Assembly (NCBI GenBank): GCA_026954325.1
Contig: JAIXKK010000141.1
Location: forward strand, 1 to 42,455
DNA length: 42,455 bases
Source: Bryobacterales bacterium
GTDB lineage: Bacteria > Acidobacteriota > Terriglobia > Bryobacterales > Bryobacteraceae
Direction: 5' to 3'
Under the pieces are notes generated by a model. That model was not told the DNA's origin. It made no database searches and saw only the letters and a program-made list of their open reading frames with translations. The translations under genes were made by a program, and so were the position numbers. Positions 24,389 through 32,607 of the stretch are shown here, piece after piece; positions within the stretch are counted from its first letter, which is position 1, and every line of letters begins with the position of its first letter.

Positions 24389-25888
24389 ATGTTTCGAAAG
24401 GTTCTGGTCGCCAACCGGGGAGAGATTGCCGTGCGCGTGATTCGCGCCCTGCGGGAGCGCGGCATCCCCAGCGTGGCCGTGTATTCCGATGTAGACCGCG
24501 CTTCGCTTGCCGTACGGATGGCGGACGAGGCGGTGCACCTGGGACCCACGCCCTCAACGGAGAGTTATTTGCACATCGAGCGAGTCCTGGGAGCGGCCCA
24601 CAAGGCGGGCGCCGACGCCATTCATCCGGGCTACGGCTTTCTCAGCGAGAACGATGTGTTCGCCGGGGCCTGCCGCGACGCCGGGGTGGTGTTCATCGGC
24701 CCCTCCGCGGAGGCCATCCGGAAGGTCGGGTCAAAGACGGCGGCACGGCAACTGGCGAAGGCGGCCGGGGCTCCGATTCTGCCGGGCATGGAAGAGCCTG
24801 TGCGGAGCAGGGAAGAAGCGCACGCCGCGGCAGCCCGGATCGGCTATCCCGTGCTGCTCAAAGCCACGGCGGGCGGAGGGGGCAAGGGGATGCGGACGGT
24901 GGAACGCGAGCAGGATCTCGACTCCGCCCTGCGCGAGGCATCGAGCGAGGCCGAGCACGCCTTCCATAACCCCGCGGTCTACATCGAGAAGCTGATACTC
25001 AAGCCGCGCCACATCGAAATTCAGGTGCTCGGCGATCAATACGGACATATCATACACCTCGGCGAGCGCGAGTGTTCGCTGCAGCGGCGCCACCAGAAGG
25101 TGATCGAAGAGTGCCCGTCGCCGGTGATGCTGGAGCATCCCGAGATGCGTGAAGCCATGGGCGAGGCCGCGCTACGGATTGCCCGGGCGGCGGGCTATTA
25201 CAATGCCGGCACCTGCGAGTTTCTGGTGGACGCGGCGCGCAACTACTATTTTCTGGAGATGAATACGCGCCTCCAGGTGGAGCACCCCGTAACGGAACTG
25301 GCCACCGGCCTGGATCTGGTGGACTGGCAGTTGCGAATCGCTTCGGGCGAGCGGCTCACCCCGCGGCAGGAGGATATCCACTGGCGAGGTTCGGCCATCG
25401 AGTGCCGCGTCTACGCGGAGGACGCCGAAATGGACTTTCTTCCCTCGCCGGGAAAGATCACGGCCTTGCGCGAACCTTCCGGGCCGGGCATCCGCGTCGA
25501 TTCCGGAGTCTACCCCGGCTGGGTGGTTCCAATGGATTACGACCCCATGCTGGCGAAACTCATCGCCTGGGCGCGGGACCGCCCCGCCGCCATCCGCCGT
25601 CTCCAGCGGGCCATCGGGGAATACGCCGTGAGCGGCATCAGGACGAACCTTTCCTTCTTCCGGCGCGTACTTGCCGACCCGGGATTCGCGGGGGGGGAGT
25701 TGCATACGGGATTCATTGATGAGTTCTTTTCCAGGACGGGCAAGAGGGAGGAAACCGATGGCGAGGTGGCGGAATTGGCGGCGATCATCGCGGCTGTTCA
25801 TGCGTCAAGACAGAAACTTGCGCAGCCCGCGGCGGCGGCCCCCGAATCGAGATGGCGCGCCGCCGGTTTAATGGAGATGATGCGATGA
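24389..25888 (+). CDS. Biotin carboxylase subunit of an acetyl-/acyl-CoA carboxylase
   Basis: The 499-residue enzyme carboxylates the biotin on a carrier protein using ATP and bicarbonate. The ATG at 24389 gives MFRKVLVANRGEIAVRVIRA, the canonical biotin carboxylase start. An upstream in-frame extension has no such character. The ATP-grasp region contains LLKATAGGGGKGMRTV, and the catalytic EMNTRLQVEHPVTE lies near residue 290. The C-terminal biotin-carboxylase domain ends with SGIRTNLSFFRRVL, then a 50-residue tail. AccC proteins are usually about 450 residues, and the longer tail fits acyl-CoA (propionyl- or methylcrotonyl-type) carboxylases. The stop overlaps the carrier gene's start by ATGA, so the two are translationally coupled. 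No carboxyltransferase gene is nearby, so the acyl substrate cannot be fixed from this window. Confidence 0.92.
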   Translation: MFRKVLVANRGEIAVRVIRALRERGIPSVAVYSDVDRASLAVRMADEAVHLGPTPSTESYLHIERVLGAAHKAGADAIHPGYGFLSENDVFAGACRDAGVVFIGPSAEAIRKVGSKTAARQLAKAAGAPILPGMEEPVRSREEAHAAAARIGYPVLLKATAGGGGKGMRTVEREQDLDSALREASSEAEHAFHNPAVYIEKLILKPRHIEIQVLGDQYGHIIHLGERECSLQRRHQKVIEECPSPVMLEHPEMREAMGEAALRIARAAGYYNAGTCEFLVDAARNYYFLEMNTRLQVEHPVTELATGLDLVDWQLRIASGERLTPRQEDIHWRGSAIECRVYAEDAEMDFLPSPGKITALREPSGPGIRVDSGVYPGWVVPMDYDPMLAKLIAWARDRPAAIRRLQRAIGEYAVSGIRTNLSFFRRVLADPGFAGGELHTGFIDEFFSRTGKREETDGEVAELAAIIAAVHASRQKLAQPAAAAPESRWRAAGLMEMMR

Positions 25889-26397
25889 AACGGATTATCC
25901 GGACTGGAAACCGGCAGGCGGAGCTTGAGTGGAAGAACGATGAGGACCGCATTACCGCCACTCTCGCGTGGCAAGATCCGGGCGGTTCGTCCACCCGCCG
26001 GTTGCGATACGCCGAGGTGGAGCCGGGCGTCTATTCGCTGCTCGACCGGGAGCGGGCGCTGGAGGCACGCGTCACGCCGGGGCTGGAAGGGTGGATCGTG
26101 GAACTGGCCGGCCGCCGCATTACCGTGGAGGTGGAAGATCCGCGGGAACTGTCCGGCCGGGCGAGGGGTTTCGGCGCGGAGGGGCAGCAGAGCATTCGCT
26201 CCCCCATGCCCGGCAAAGTAGTGCGCGTTCTGGTGGAAGAGGGGGTCCGCGTGGAGGAAGGGCAGGGGCTGGTGGTTGTGGAGGCGATGAAGATGCAAAA
26301 TGAAATGAAGGCTCCGAAGTCCGGAAAGGTGATCGCGCTGGCGGCCCGGGCGGGAGCAAGCGTAACCGCCGGAGAGGTGCTGGTAACGCTCGAGTAG
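25885..26397 (+). CDS. Biotin carboxyl carrier / biotinyl-binding protein
   Basis: The 170-residue protein ends in a classic biotinyl domain: SPMPGKVVRVLVEEGVRVEE, then EAMKMQNEM with K136 as the biotinylated lysine, then GKVIALAARAGASVTAGEVL. The N-terminal 85 residues form a beta-rich region (AELEWKNDEDRITATLAWQD) of the type seen in acyl-CoA carboxylase carriers. The start is the ATG in the ATGA overlap with the biotin carboxylase gene. An upstream in-frame ATG at 25852 lies inside that gene and is less likely. It acts as the swinging arm between the carboxylase and a carboxyltransferase encoded elsewhere. The DnaC-like gene starts 7 bases after its stop. Confidence 0.9.
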   Translation: MKRIIRTGNRQAELEWKNDEDRITATLAWQDPGGSSTRRLRYAEVEPGVYSLLDRERALEARVTPGLEGWIVELAGRRITVEVEDPRELSGRARGFGAEGQQSIRSPMPGKVVRVLVEEGVRVEEGQGLVVVEAMKMQNEMKAPKSGKVIALAARAGASVTAGEVLVTLE

Positions 26398-26404
26398 GAG
26401 AAAC

Positions 26405-27139
26405 ATGGCATCGGAAGTCTGTCAGGTTTGCGGAGGAACGGGATGGCGCATCATCGAGCGGGAGGGCATCTCGGGCGCGGAACGCTGCCGGTGTTCGCAG
26501 GCTGAACGCTCCAGGGAATTGCAATTCCGCTCCAAGATTCCGCCGCTCTACGCGAATGCTTCGGTGGAGAACTTCCGGCTGCCCCGTGACAATCCATCCG
26601 CGGAACTCGCCCTCGGCCAGGTGTTGACCACCGTCCGCACCTACGCGCGCGAGTTCCCCACGCTCGAAAAACCCGGTTTGCTGCTCATCGGGGAACCGGG
26701 CACCGGCAAGACTCACCTGGCCGTGGCGGCGTTGCGGATCCTCATCGGCAAGGGCTTCGAGGGGATCTTCTCGGATTACCAGAACCTGCTGGACCGTATC
26801 CGGTCGGGCTACGATCCGAATTCCGGATCGAGCGACAAGGAGGCTTATCGCGAGGCTCTGGACGTGGAGGTGCTCCTGCTGGACGATCTCGGCGCGCACC
26901 GGGTCACGGACTGGGTGGAGGACACGGTCACCTCCATCATCACCCACCGCTGCAATCACAAGAAGGCGCTGATCGCCACCACGAACCTGGTGGATGCCGA
27001 TGCCGGCTCGACGGTTTCGCAAGGGCGCACGACGCTTGGCGAACGCGTCGGGATGCGCGCGCGCTCCAGACTGTTCGAGATGTGCAAGGTGGTGCGAATG
27101 ACCACGGCGGAGGATTACCGGATCAGGCGCGCGCGGTGA
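26405..27139 (+). CDS. DnaC/DnaI-like ATPase (helicase-loader family)
   Basis: This 244-residue AAA+ protein has an N-terminal zinc-finger-like cluster (C6, C9, C28, C30 in CQVCGGTGW and CRCS). A DnaC-type ATPase follows: Walker A GEPGTGKT at residues 96-103, Walker B EVLLLDDLGAH, sensor-1 ALIATTN, and an arginine finger-like RARSRLFEM. Such proteins load the replicative helicase onto DNA or, as IstB, assist transposases. No transposase is adjacent, so a cellular helicase loader is favoured. An AGGAG site overlapping the carrier gene's stop sets the start. Its TGA is directly followed by the stop of the opposing DUF1552 gene with no gap. Being cotranscribed with a biotin carboxylase pair is probably incidental. 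Confidence 0.87.
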   Translation: MASEVCQVCGGTGWRIIEREGISGAERCRCSQAERSRELQFRSKIPPLYANASVENFRLPRDNPSAELALGQVLTTVRTYAREFPTLEKPGLLLIGEPGTGKTHLAVAALRILIGKGFEGIFSDYQNLLDRIRSGYDPNSGSSDKEAYREALDVEVLLLDDLGAHRVTDWVEDTVTSIITHRCNHKKALIATTNLVDADAGSTVSQGRTTLGERVGMRARSRLFEMCKVVRMTTAEDYRIRRAR

Positions 27140-28486
27140 TCAGGTGAACACGCCCGGCAGTTCCCGGTGAGCGCCGGGAAAACTCTTCAATTCCGCCCCC
27201 ATCGCTTTGTCCGCGACCGCGAGGTAGAGATCCGCCACGGCGCCCGTGTGGCGCGTGTGGAGGCCCGTACGCGTCCTCTTCCGCTGCCCGGCGACGATCA
27301 CCGAAAGACCGTTGTTCTTGTGATCATTCGCCTCGGCGTGTTCATGCACGAAAACCAGCGTCGTGCGGTCGAGAAGCGTGCCGTCGCCTTCCGGAGTGGC
27401 TTTCATCCGTCCCAACAGCCAGGCGAACTCCTCGACGTGCCAGCGGCAGATATCGCGCATGATCCGCTGTCCGTCGGGCGCATCGGAGCCGGGAGCCTTC
27501 CCGTCGCGATGCGTGTAGTCGTGGTGGCGCGCCGCGGTGTAGCCGAGCCACGGGAAGCGCGACAATCCCTGACACTTCGTCAACATGTAGGAAGCCACGC
27601 GCGTCTGCCCCGAAGCGAAGGCGTGCACCAGCAATTCGCTTTGCAGCTTGGCAATCCGCGGCCAGTCCTTCATGTCGCCGTCGAAGTCCGGCGGATCCAC
27701 CCGTCTGTAGTTGGGAGGCAGGCTGGCGATCGACCGTTCCACGTCGCGCACCGAAGCCAGGTGCTCCTCGAGCCTGTTCGTATCTTCCTTGCCGAGGGCC
27801 TTGCGCAGTTCCGAGGCATCGTCGCGAACCGCGTCCAGCACGCTCTTCTTGCGATTCACCCAGCCCAGATCCCGGGCTCCAAACAGCCGGTCGAAGAGCT
27901 TGTTCGGCAACATCTCGGGCGGCAGCGCGCGGTCGAAACCGGCCCAACTCATGTTGCGCTGCACGCTTTCTCCGAAGGATTCCTGCGAGACGCCGATCTG
28001 AAGCGAGCGGAAGCGCGAATCGCCGCCGATCTTGCCCGCGATCAGTTGATCGATCGACGGTCCTCCGGCGCCGCGTCCCGTGAACTGCGTTCCGGTCATC
28101 AGCGCGCTCATCGAGCGGTGGTGATCATTCCCGGGCCCGGGAAGGCGGGCAGCGGGATTGTCGAGGCCGGTGATGATGTGGATGTCGTCACGGAACGGAT
28201 CGAGCGGCGCCAGACACGGCGTCATCACATAATCCGGTCCCGTCCCGGTGGGTATCCAGTAACGCTCCACAATGCCGTTGCCGTTAAACCAGAGCACAAA
28301 CCGCGAGGGTGGAGTCCGCTGCGAATCCCGTGCCGGCGCGGGCGCGGCGTAAGCCGTGCCCAGCGAGTTGAACATCGCCGCCAGAGGAGGCAGCCCGACG
28401 ATTGCCCGCATGCCGGGAACAGCGGAAATTCCGCGCAAAAAGAGCCGTCTCGAGAGGGATCGATCGCGTGTATGAACAGAGGCCAT
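27140..28486 (-). CDS. DUF1552-type exported protein
   Basis: The 448-residue protein begins with a twin-arginine-like leader (SRRLFLRGISAVPG) and continues with features of DUF1552: RFVLWFNGNGIVERYWIPTG, PGNDHHRSMSALMTGTQF and GGPSIDQLIAGKIGGDSRF. The latter half has SELLVHAFASGQTRVASYML, the HHDYTHRDGK segment and VFVHEHAEANDHKNNGL, conserved in the family. DUF1552 proteins accompany DUF1592-type cytochromes in Planctomycetes and Acidobacteria. Their biochemical role is not established, although secreted hydrolase-like folds have been suggested for related DUF1501 proteins. The gene starts one base after the stop of the cytochrome-like gene, so the two are translationally coupled and presumably partner proteins. 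Confidence 0.88.
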   Translation of the reverse strand: MASVHTRDRSLSRRLFLRGISAVPGMRAIVGLPPLAAMFNSLGTAYAAPAPARDSQRTPPSRFVLWFNGNGIVERYWIPTGTGPDYVMTPCLAPLDPFRDDIHIITGLDNPAARLPGPGNDHHRSMSALMTGTQFTGRGAGGPSIDQLIAGKIGGDSRFRSLQIGVSQESFGESVQRNMSWAGFDRALPPEMLPNKLFDRLFGARDLGWVNRKKSVLDAVRDDASELRKALGKEDTNRLEEHLASVRDVERSIASLPPNYRRVDPPDFDGDMKDWPRIAKLQSELLVHAFASGQTRVASYMLTKCQGLSRFPWLGYTAARHHDYTHRDGKAPGSDAPDGQRIMRDICRWHVEEFAWLLGRMKATPEGDGTLLDRTTLVFVHEHAEANDHKNNGLSVIVAGQRKRTRTGLHTRHTGAVADLYLAVADKAMGAELKSFPGAHRELPGVFT

Positions 28487-28487
28487 G

Positions 28488-30431
28488 TCAGTCTACCTTC
28501 CTGGGCGGAGCAGAGCCCCACCTGGCTAGAGATACCATGAGTTCCTGAAAATCGAAGCCCGACTTTTTAAAATCCTCGAAAGCCCGATCCAGCACGATCC
28601 GGTCGGCGAGCGCTTCGTGGCGGCCCGCCATATACCGGAACACCATTTTCACCACACATTGTTGGCACTGCGTGGTTGATGCCAAGATCATACCAAGTTC
28701 GCGCGGTGAAGAAAAGTCAGAGCCCTTCAGTCCGATCACCGAACCCGTGGTGTCGAGCGGCAACTCGATGTGCACCGGCTCTTCTTTCTTCTCGTGCCGC
28801 GCCGGGAAAATAGTCAGCTTCAGCGCCGGGCGGTAGGCGCCCACCGCATCGAACTTCTCCATGCCGAAACCAATCGGATCAATGAGGTGATGGCAACTCG
28901 CGCAGCTTGGATTGGTCCGGTGTTCCGCCATGCGCTCGCGCTGAGTCATGGGGCGGTCCTTGGAAACCGGCGGAAGATTCGTGTTCACCCCCGGCGGAGG
29001 TTGCGGGACATCCTGGCAGAGGAACTGCTCGCGGACGAAGAGGCCGCGCGCCGTGGGCGAGGTCTCCGCGGGCTTGCTCGTCATGGTGAGGAAACTCGCG
29101 TGGCCGAGCACTCCGGCGCGTCCCGCCGTCCCGGGCAGCATCACCTTCCCGTATTCCGTCTTCGGCGCGGGTAAGCCGTAAAGCTTGGCGAGGTCCGAGT
29201 TGATGTAGGTATAGGGCGCGGAGAAGAAATCCATGAAGTTGCCCTTCTCCCACACCAGGTGCGAAACCAGCCGCCGGGTCTCTTCGGTCATCGCCAGCGT
29301 CAGTTCCGGACTGAACATGGGGTACAGCCTGCGCTCGCGAACCGTGCCGTCAAGGCGGTCAAACCGCAGCCACTCGGTGACAAACTCGTCCACCGCCTGA
29401 TGGGCCTTGGGCGAGGAGAGCATGCGGCGCGCCTGCCGCTCCATCCCTTCGCCGGTCAGGAGTTCGCCGGAGGCAGCCGCTTTGAGCAGCGCTTCGTCCG
29501 GCATCGAATCCCAGATGAAATAAGACAGCTTGCTCGCATTTTCGTAGGCCCTCAACCGCGGGTCCATGCCGTTCTCGGTGCGCAGCAGGAAGTTCGGGCT
29601 TTGCAGCATCGCCTCCACGACAATCTGGGCGCCGGCGAGGAACTGCTTCCTGTCCCCGGCCTCCTCCGTGAAGAGGCTGGAATAGCGAGTGACTTCGTTA
29701 GGCAGCAGAGGCCGGCGGAAGGCGCGGCGGCCGAATTCGCGGATGAAGCGCTCGCGGCAAACGGCGTCTTCGACGCTCTTCGGTTTGCAGGGCACGAGAC
29801 CCTTGGCGTCCCCTCCGAGGAATGCTTTCTTCGCCAGTTTCTCCGCCGCGGCGCTGTAGGCCTCGCTCAGCAGCGGCGAGGTGTTTTGCGACTGGTACTG
29901 ATTGCGGAAACCGTTGACGAAATCCTCGGGCGGGAACTGATCGGCAAGCCGGCTCTCATCGCCCAGCAGGTCGCGAATGGTGTTGTTGTATTGCGCGTTG
30001 GTGAGGCGGCGGAGAATGGGCCCCACCTGCACCAGCGATTCGGTGGAGCGGATACTTTGGAGCTTCTCAATTGGCGTCGAAGCGAGGTAATCGACCCAGG
30101 CCTTGAGGATCTTTTCGCCCTCGCTGCCGCGGGCGATGCGCTCTCCGCCGGCGTGCGGCACGCGATTGGTGGGCTTGTTGAAGAGCAACGATTTTTCGGG
30201 CGCCTCGCGGTCCACCAATATGAACAGGGAGTTTCCGAAGGCGTCAAGGCGCGCGCTGCTGGGATCGCCCTCCGGAAAGTGGAGCCTTGTCGGTGAAGCC
30301 ACGCCGTTGTCGTTGTGGCAGCCGGCGCAGCCCGCCTTGCTCAGTACGGGATAGACGGTCCGTGCGAAGTCGATCTGACCGGAGGCGGAGAGCGCAGTAA
30401 GAGAGTAAGCAAGAATAAGTCGCCAGAACAA
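28488..30431 (-). CDS. Planctomycete-type cytochrome c protein (DUF1592/DUF1588/DUF1585 set)
   Basis: The 647-residue exported protein has a signal peptide (MFWRLILAYSLTALSASGQ). A first haem-binding CxxCH sits at C35-H39 (GCAGCHND), as in planctomycete cytochrome c domains. The long middle part holds the DUF1595/DUF1592-like helices (RRLTNAQYNNTIRDLLGD, RAFRRPLLPNEVTRYSSLF, DEFVTEWLRFDRLDG). The DUF1588 segment carries a second CxxCH near residue 508 (CASCHHLIDPIGFGMEKFD), and the DUF1585 end reads QCVVKMVFRYMAGR. It starts at TTG 30431, preceded by AAGGAG 9 bases upstream. Such proteins are proposed to be envelope electron-transfer or oxidative polysaccharide-degrading components, but none is well characterised. 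It is coupled to the downstream DUF1552 gene. Confidence 0.87.
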   Translation of the reverse strand: MFWRLILAYSLTALSASGQIDFARTVYPVLSKAGCAGCHNDNGVASPTRLHFPEGDPSSARLDAFGNSLFILVDREAPEKSLLFNKPTNRVPHAGGERIARGSEGEKILKAWVDYLASTPIEKLQSIRSTESLVQVGPILRRLTNAQYNNTIRDLLGDESRLADQFPPEDFVNGFRNQYQSQNTSPLLSEAYSAAAEKLAKKAFLGGDAKGLVPCKPKSVEDAVCRERFIREFGRRAFRRPLLPNEVTRYSSLFTEEAGDRKQFLAGAQIVVEAMLQSPNFLLRTENGMDPRLRAYENASKLSYFIWDSMPDEALLKAAASGELLTGEGMERQARRMLSSPKAHQAVDEFVTEWLRFDRLDGTVRERRLYPMFSPELTLAMTEETRRLVSHLVWEKGNFMDFFSAPYTYINSDLAKLYGLPAPKTEYGKVMLPGTAGRAGVLGHASFLTMTSKPAETSPTARGLFVREQFLCQDVPQPPPGVNTNLPPVSKDRPMTQRERMAEHRTNPSCASCHHLIDPIGFGMEKFDAVGAYRPALKLTIFPARHEKKEEPVHIELPLDTTGSVIGLKGSDFSSPRELGMILASTTQCQQCVVKMVFRYMAGRHEALADRIVLDRAFEDFKKSGFDFQELMVSLARWGSAPPRKVD

Positions 30432-30525
30432 GGGAGGGGTCTCCTTTCACAGTATTGTTTCAAACCTCGACGGGAATGGCAAAAGTAGCGAGTTGAGCTA
30501 TACTATAGCCCTCCTGGGAAAACAG

Positions 30526-32607
30526 ATGCCTGACGCCGCGATAGTGGACGACGCGAGCGAACTCGTCCGGCTTGCCGGAGAGCTTCTCGAAAAGAACAAG
30601 GATCGCCTGAACCTGCCCGATCTGCGCATTCAGTCTCTGGATGAATTCCTGCGCCTCGCCGGCGGCGAGCAACCGCTCGACCGCGGGGACAAGGAGGCGA
30701 TCCTCCTTCAGGCCGAGACCCTGTTCCGGAACTTCTATCCCCATCTACCGTTCAAGAAGAAGGACTTTCCCGGCGATGATCCGTTTGTGGCCATCGAGCA
30801 GGTGCGGGCCCAGTTGGATACGCTGAGCACCTTTGACTTTCATATCTGCATGCTGCTGGTCTTCGCGACGGTGCACGATGTCCATACCTCCTACACACTG
30901 CCCGCTCCTTACGCGGGCGCCGTCGCGTTTCTGCCCTTCCAGGCGCGCTTCGTCGTGGACGGGACGGGCGGCCGGCGCCTTGTCGTGACCAAGGTCATGG
31001 CGACATCGGAGGACGGCGAGTTTGAGCACGATTTCTTTGGAACGGGCGCCGAGATCCTGGGCTGGAACAGAGTGAGCGAGATCACGGACCGCGATCTTGC
31101 CGGGATCGGGTTGGAGATGGCCGCGCGTTCCGCCGCGCAACTCCAGCCGGGCGCGAATCCCGATGCGGAGTTGTCCCGGGGCGTGGCGCGAATGACGCTG
31201 CGGCCGCTGTCTTCCATCGGGCTGGCCGGCTCCGGGACGCCGCCGTTCCGCATCGACTGCTCCGTGGCGGTCGACTACGCCGCCAAAGGGGAGCAGCAGA
31301 TCCGCAAGATCCTATTTCCCTGGAGCATCGCCACCGGCCTGGGAACCCAGACCTCGTTTGCCGCCAGCGCGTTCAGCATCAGTGACTCGGCGCGGGAGAC
31401 CTCCCGCATGTACAACGCCATGTATAAATCCTCCGAGACAGCGGCAAAACAGGGCGTGGATGCGATGTTCGACACCGAATTGCCGGACCCGGATTTACTG
31501 AAGGAGGAAGGGACCGGTAAACGATTCGGCTACCTGAGGATCAAAGACTTCGGTGCGGGGTTGCCCGGCGTGGCGCAGGATCAGATTCTGACCAGGTTCA
31601 AACAGATCCTCGAGGACAAGAATGAGAACGCCCCGGATGGCTTGATCCTCGACATTCGCGGCAATCCCGGCGGCCAGATTCAGGTAGCCGAGCGCATGTT
31701 GCAGATGCTGACGCCGCGGACCATCGAGCCTGTAGTGTTCCGCTATGCGAGGACGGCCGCCATTGACCGGGTCATTGAGCATTTTCGGAACGATGGCGCG
31801 GGAGGCGACCGCTCGGAGTTTCTGGCGTGGCTCGAGACCCGGCCGGAGGACGACCCGCCGATTGAAGATTTGACCGCGGGCAGGCCGCTTACCGTCCCTA
31901 CGGAGGCGAATGACGTGGGGCAAGTGTATCAGGGGCCTGTCGTATTGCTGATCGATGCGCTCACCTACAGCGCCGCGGACATGTTCGCGGCGGGGTTCCA
32001 GGATCATGAGATCGGTGAAGTGATCGGGGTGGACAGCAACACGGGCGGCGGCGGGGCCAATTTGTGGCGGCACGAGGACCTGCGCGCCAGTGTTCCTCCC
32101 TTTCCGGACATCCCGCTGGCACCGCTCCCGCGCGAAGTGAGAATGAGCCTCGCCATCCGGCGGTGCGAGCGGAGGGGCCGTAACGCCGGCATGCCGATTG
32201 AAGACATCGGAGTGAGGGCGGACCTGGTGCACCAGCGTACGCAGGACGACCTGTTTCTTGGCAACCGGGACCTGGTGCAACTGGCCTGCCGCAGGCTTGC
32301 GCAGGTTCCGGTTTTCCGCGTCCATATCCAATCCTTCGACGCTACGTTGCAAGGCGTGAATGTGAGGGTGGAAACAGCGAATGTAGGGTTTCTCGAGTTT
32401 CGCCTCGACGGCGCCCTCGTCCTCTCGGCTCCCGTGCCGGCGGGTGGCGCCGGATCGTTTTTCGTGCCCAACGTGAATGGCGCTCCGCTTCCCAAGCAAC
32501 TGACGGTTGAGGGATACACGGAGACGCAGGAGGCGACCCGGCGGCCTGCGGCCGCCGCTCGCGCGGCGCTGCGAGGCCCGCGCCCGTTATCCCAGAGAGC
32601 CCGCTGA
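30526..32607 (+). CDS. S41-family (C-terminal-processing/tricorn-like) peptidase
   Basis: The 693-residue protein carries an S41 peptidase core. The substrate-binding GLILDIRGNPGGQIQVAE lies near residue 370, and the active-site serine is probably S482 in DALTYSAADMFAAGFQDH, followed by GEVIGVDSNTGGGGAN. The first 350 residues are helical and then beta-rich, with an HDVHTSYTLP motif as in S41 relatives. The first residues show no clear signal peptide, so location is uncertain. I use the ATG at 30526. A TTG at 30493 is in frame, but a TATACT element lies within its codons. The C-terminal 100 residues form a separate beta-domain plus an Arg/Ala-rich tail. The stop TGA directly precedes the kinase ATG, so the two proteins are probably made together. 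It might process targets related to the kinase pathway (inference). Confidence 0.82.
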   Translation: MPDAAIVDDASELVRLAGELLEKNKDRLNLPDLRIQSLDEFLRLAGGEQPLDRGDKEAILLQAETLFRNFYPHLPFKKKDFPGDDPFVAIEQVRAQLDTLSTFDFHICMLLVFATVHDVHTSYTLPAPYAGAVAFLPFQARFVVDGTGGRRLVVTKVMATSEDGEFEHDFFGTGAEILGWNRVSEITDRDLAGIGLEMAARSAAQLQPGANPDAELSRGVARMTLRPLSSIGLAGSGTPPFRIDCSVAVDYAAKGEQQIRKILFPWSIATGLGTQTSFAASAFSISDSARETSRMYNAMYKSSETAAKQGVDAMFDTELPDPDLLKEEGTGKRFGYLRIKDFGAGLPGVAQDQILTRFKQILEDKNENAPDGLILDIRGNPGGQIQVAERMLQMLTPRTIEPVVFRYARTAAIDRVIEHFRNDGAGGDRSEFLAWLETRPEDDPPIEDLTAGRPLTVPTEANDVGQVYQGPVVLLIDALTYSAADMFAAGFQDHEIGEVIGVDSNTGGGGANLWRHEDLRASVPPFPDIPLAPLPREVRMSLAIRRCERRGRNAGMPIEDIGVRADLVHQRTQDDLFLGNRDLVQLACRRLAQVPVFRVHIQSFDATLQGVNVRVETANVGFLEFRLDGALVLSAPVPAGGAGSFFVPNVNGAPLPKQLTVEGYTETQEATRRPAAAARAALRGPRPLSQRAR

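Noticed and set aside
26405..27139. Considered as an IstB transposition helper
   Set aside because: No IstA-like transposase or terminal repeats nearby; zinc cluster and AAA+ layout fit DnaC/DnaI equally well.
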